A stretch of DNA of 33,370 nt from the NCBI GenBank assembly GCA_002715485.1, contig PAZL01000010.1, positions 53,787 through 87,156 of the forward strand, written 5' to 3'. The position numbers were made by a program, and so were the translations under genes. Below the pieces are notes generated by a model. The model saw only the letters and a list, made by a program, of their open reading frames with translations. It had not been told where the DNA came from and searched no databases. This document shows, piece by piece, positions 33,165 through 33,370 of this stretch (within the stretch, counting starts at the first letter, position 1; every line of letters begins with the position of its first letter). The DNA comes from Aequorivita sp. GTDB taxonomy: Bacteria; Bacteroidota; Bacteroidia; Flavobacteriales; Flavobacteriaceae.

Positions 33165-33370
33165 TGAGACTGGTTTTAAAAAGTGGAAGGTAAATAAATG
33201 GGGCGGGTTTTGCAATAGTTGGTTTAGTGATTAGGGAGTAGCGAAAAGGTGAAAACCGGAATGAACCATACCTTTTTTCACATAATAAAAACCTGTGCAA
33301 TTTTACTTTGATTTGCATCTTCTGAAATTCTCCATCAAAAAATTGTTTCACACCACAAAGTACCTTTCAA

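Noticed and set aside
33165-33370. Leader region of the Asp-box gene up to the window edge
   Set aside because: Searched for a gene or promoter; only a weak TACCTTCC (minus, 33185-33192) was seen, too poor to list as a promoter.

Overview
The window is ordinary, gene-dense chromosome from a member of the Bacteroidota, most likely a marine-type Flavobacteriaceae (class Flavobacteriia). The evidence is the gliding genes gldE and gldD, a type IX secretion (T9SS) C-terminal sorting domain, DUF4270 and GldD lipoproteins, an atpD-atpC pair separate from the other ATP synthase genes, a three-gene B-type succinate dehydrogenase, an L21 with a C-terminal extension, low GC, A/T-rich leaders without clear Shine-Dalgarno sequences, and repeated TAnnTTTG -7 promoter boxes. 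The species cannot be named from the sequence alone.

Layout. 1-1744 (minus): panC, panD and a YbhN-like membrane protein cut by the window edge (pantothenate operon). 1873-6147 (plus, divergent): a short GT5-only 'glycogen synthase', a DUF4270 lipoprotein and glmS. 6189-7806: a sulfotransferase-like protein coupled to a class IV aminotransferase. 7974-9796: atpD-atpC, ending in a terminator. 9943-10797: a JmjC/cupin-like protein. 10837-10998: a relic of a small exported barrel protein. 11131-13130: a YqiJ/NfeD-like membrane protein with a YqiK-type flotillin. 13245-13846 (minus): a small membrane protein overlapping an XRE regulator. 13932-16659 (minus): recX, rng, a 30-residue polybasic protein and an HU protein. 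16789-20857 (plus): mutY, ssb, gldE, gldD and a DUF4199 membrane protein. 21031-22013: rplU-rpmA. 22088-23068 (minus): DUF1028 protein. 23271-25496: a TPR hybrid histidine kinase. 25570-28999 (minus): sdhC-sdhA-sdhB. 29152-33164 (minus): a T9SS cargo protein and a large secreted Asp-box (BNR/sortilin-like) beta-propeller protein.

How the genes work together. Most are housekeeping: coenzyme A precursor synthesis (panC/D), amino-sugar supply (glmS), ATP synthesis and respiration (atpD/C, sdhCAB), DNA maintenance (mutY, ssb, recX, HU), RNA turnover (rng) and translation (rplU, rpmA). GldD/GldE serve gliding and T9SS. The 29152-30282 product is a likely T9SS client. Seven strong stem-loop terminators divide the transcription units, most of them between convergent genes.

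I found no mobile element, CRISPR array, tRNA, rRNA, phage region or recognisable defence system. The points most worth a second look are modest: an unannotated-size 30-residue basic gene whose stop codon lies in its own terminator, a stem-loop at the expected 5' end of the rplU mRNA, an L21 carrying an extra helix-hairpin-helix-like domain, an RNase G without the Zn-link cysteines, a GT5 domain lacking its usual substrate loop and second domain, and the coupled sulfotransferase/aminotransferase pair.
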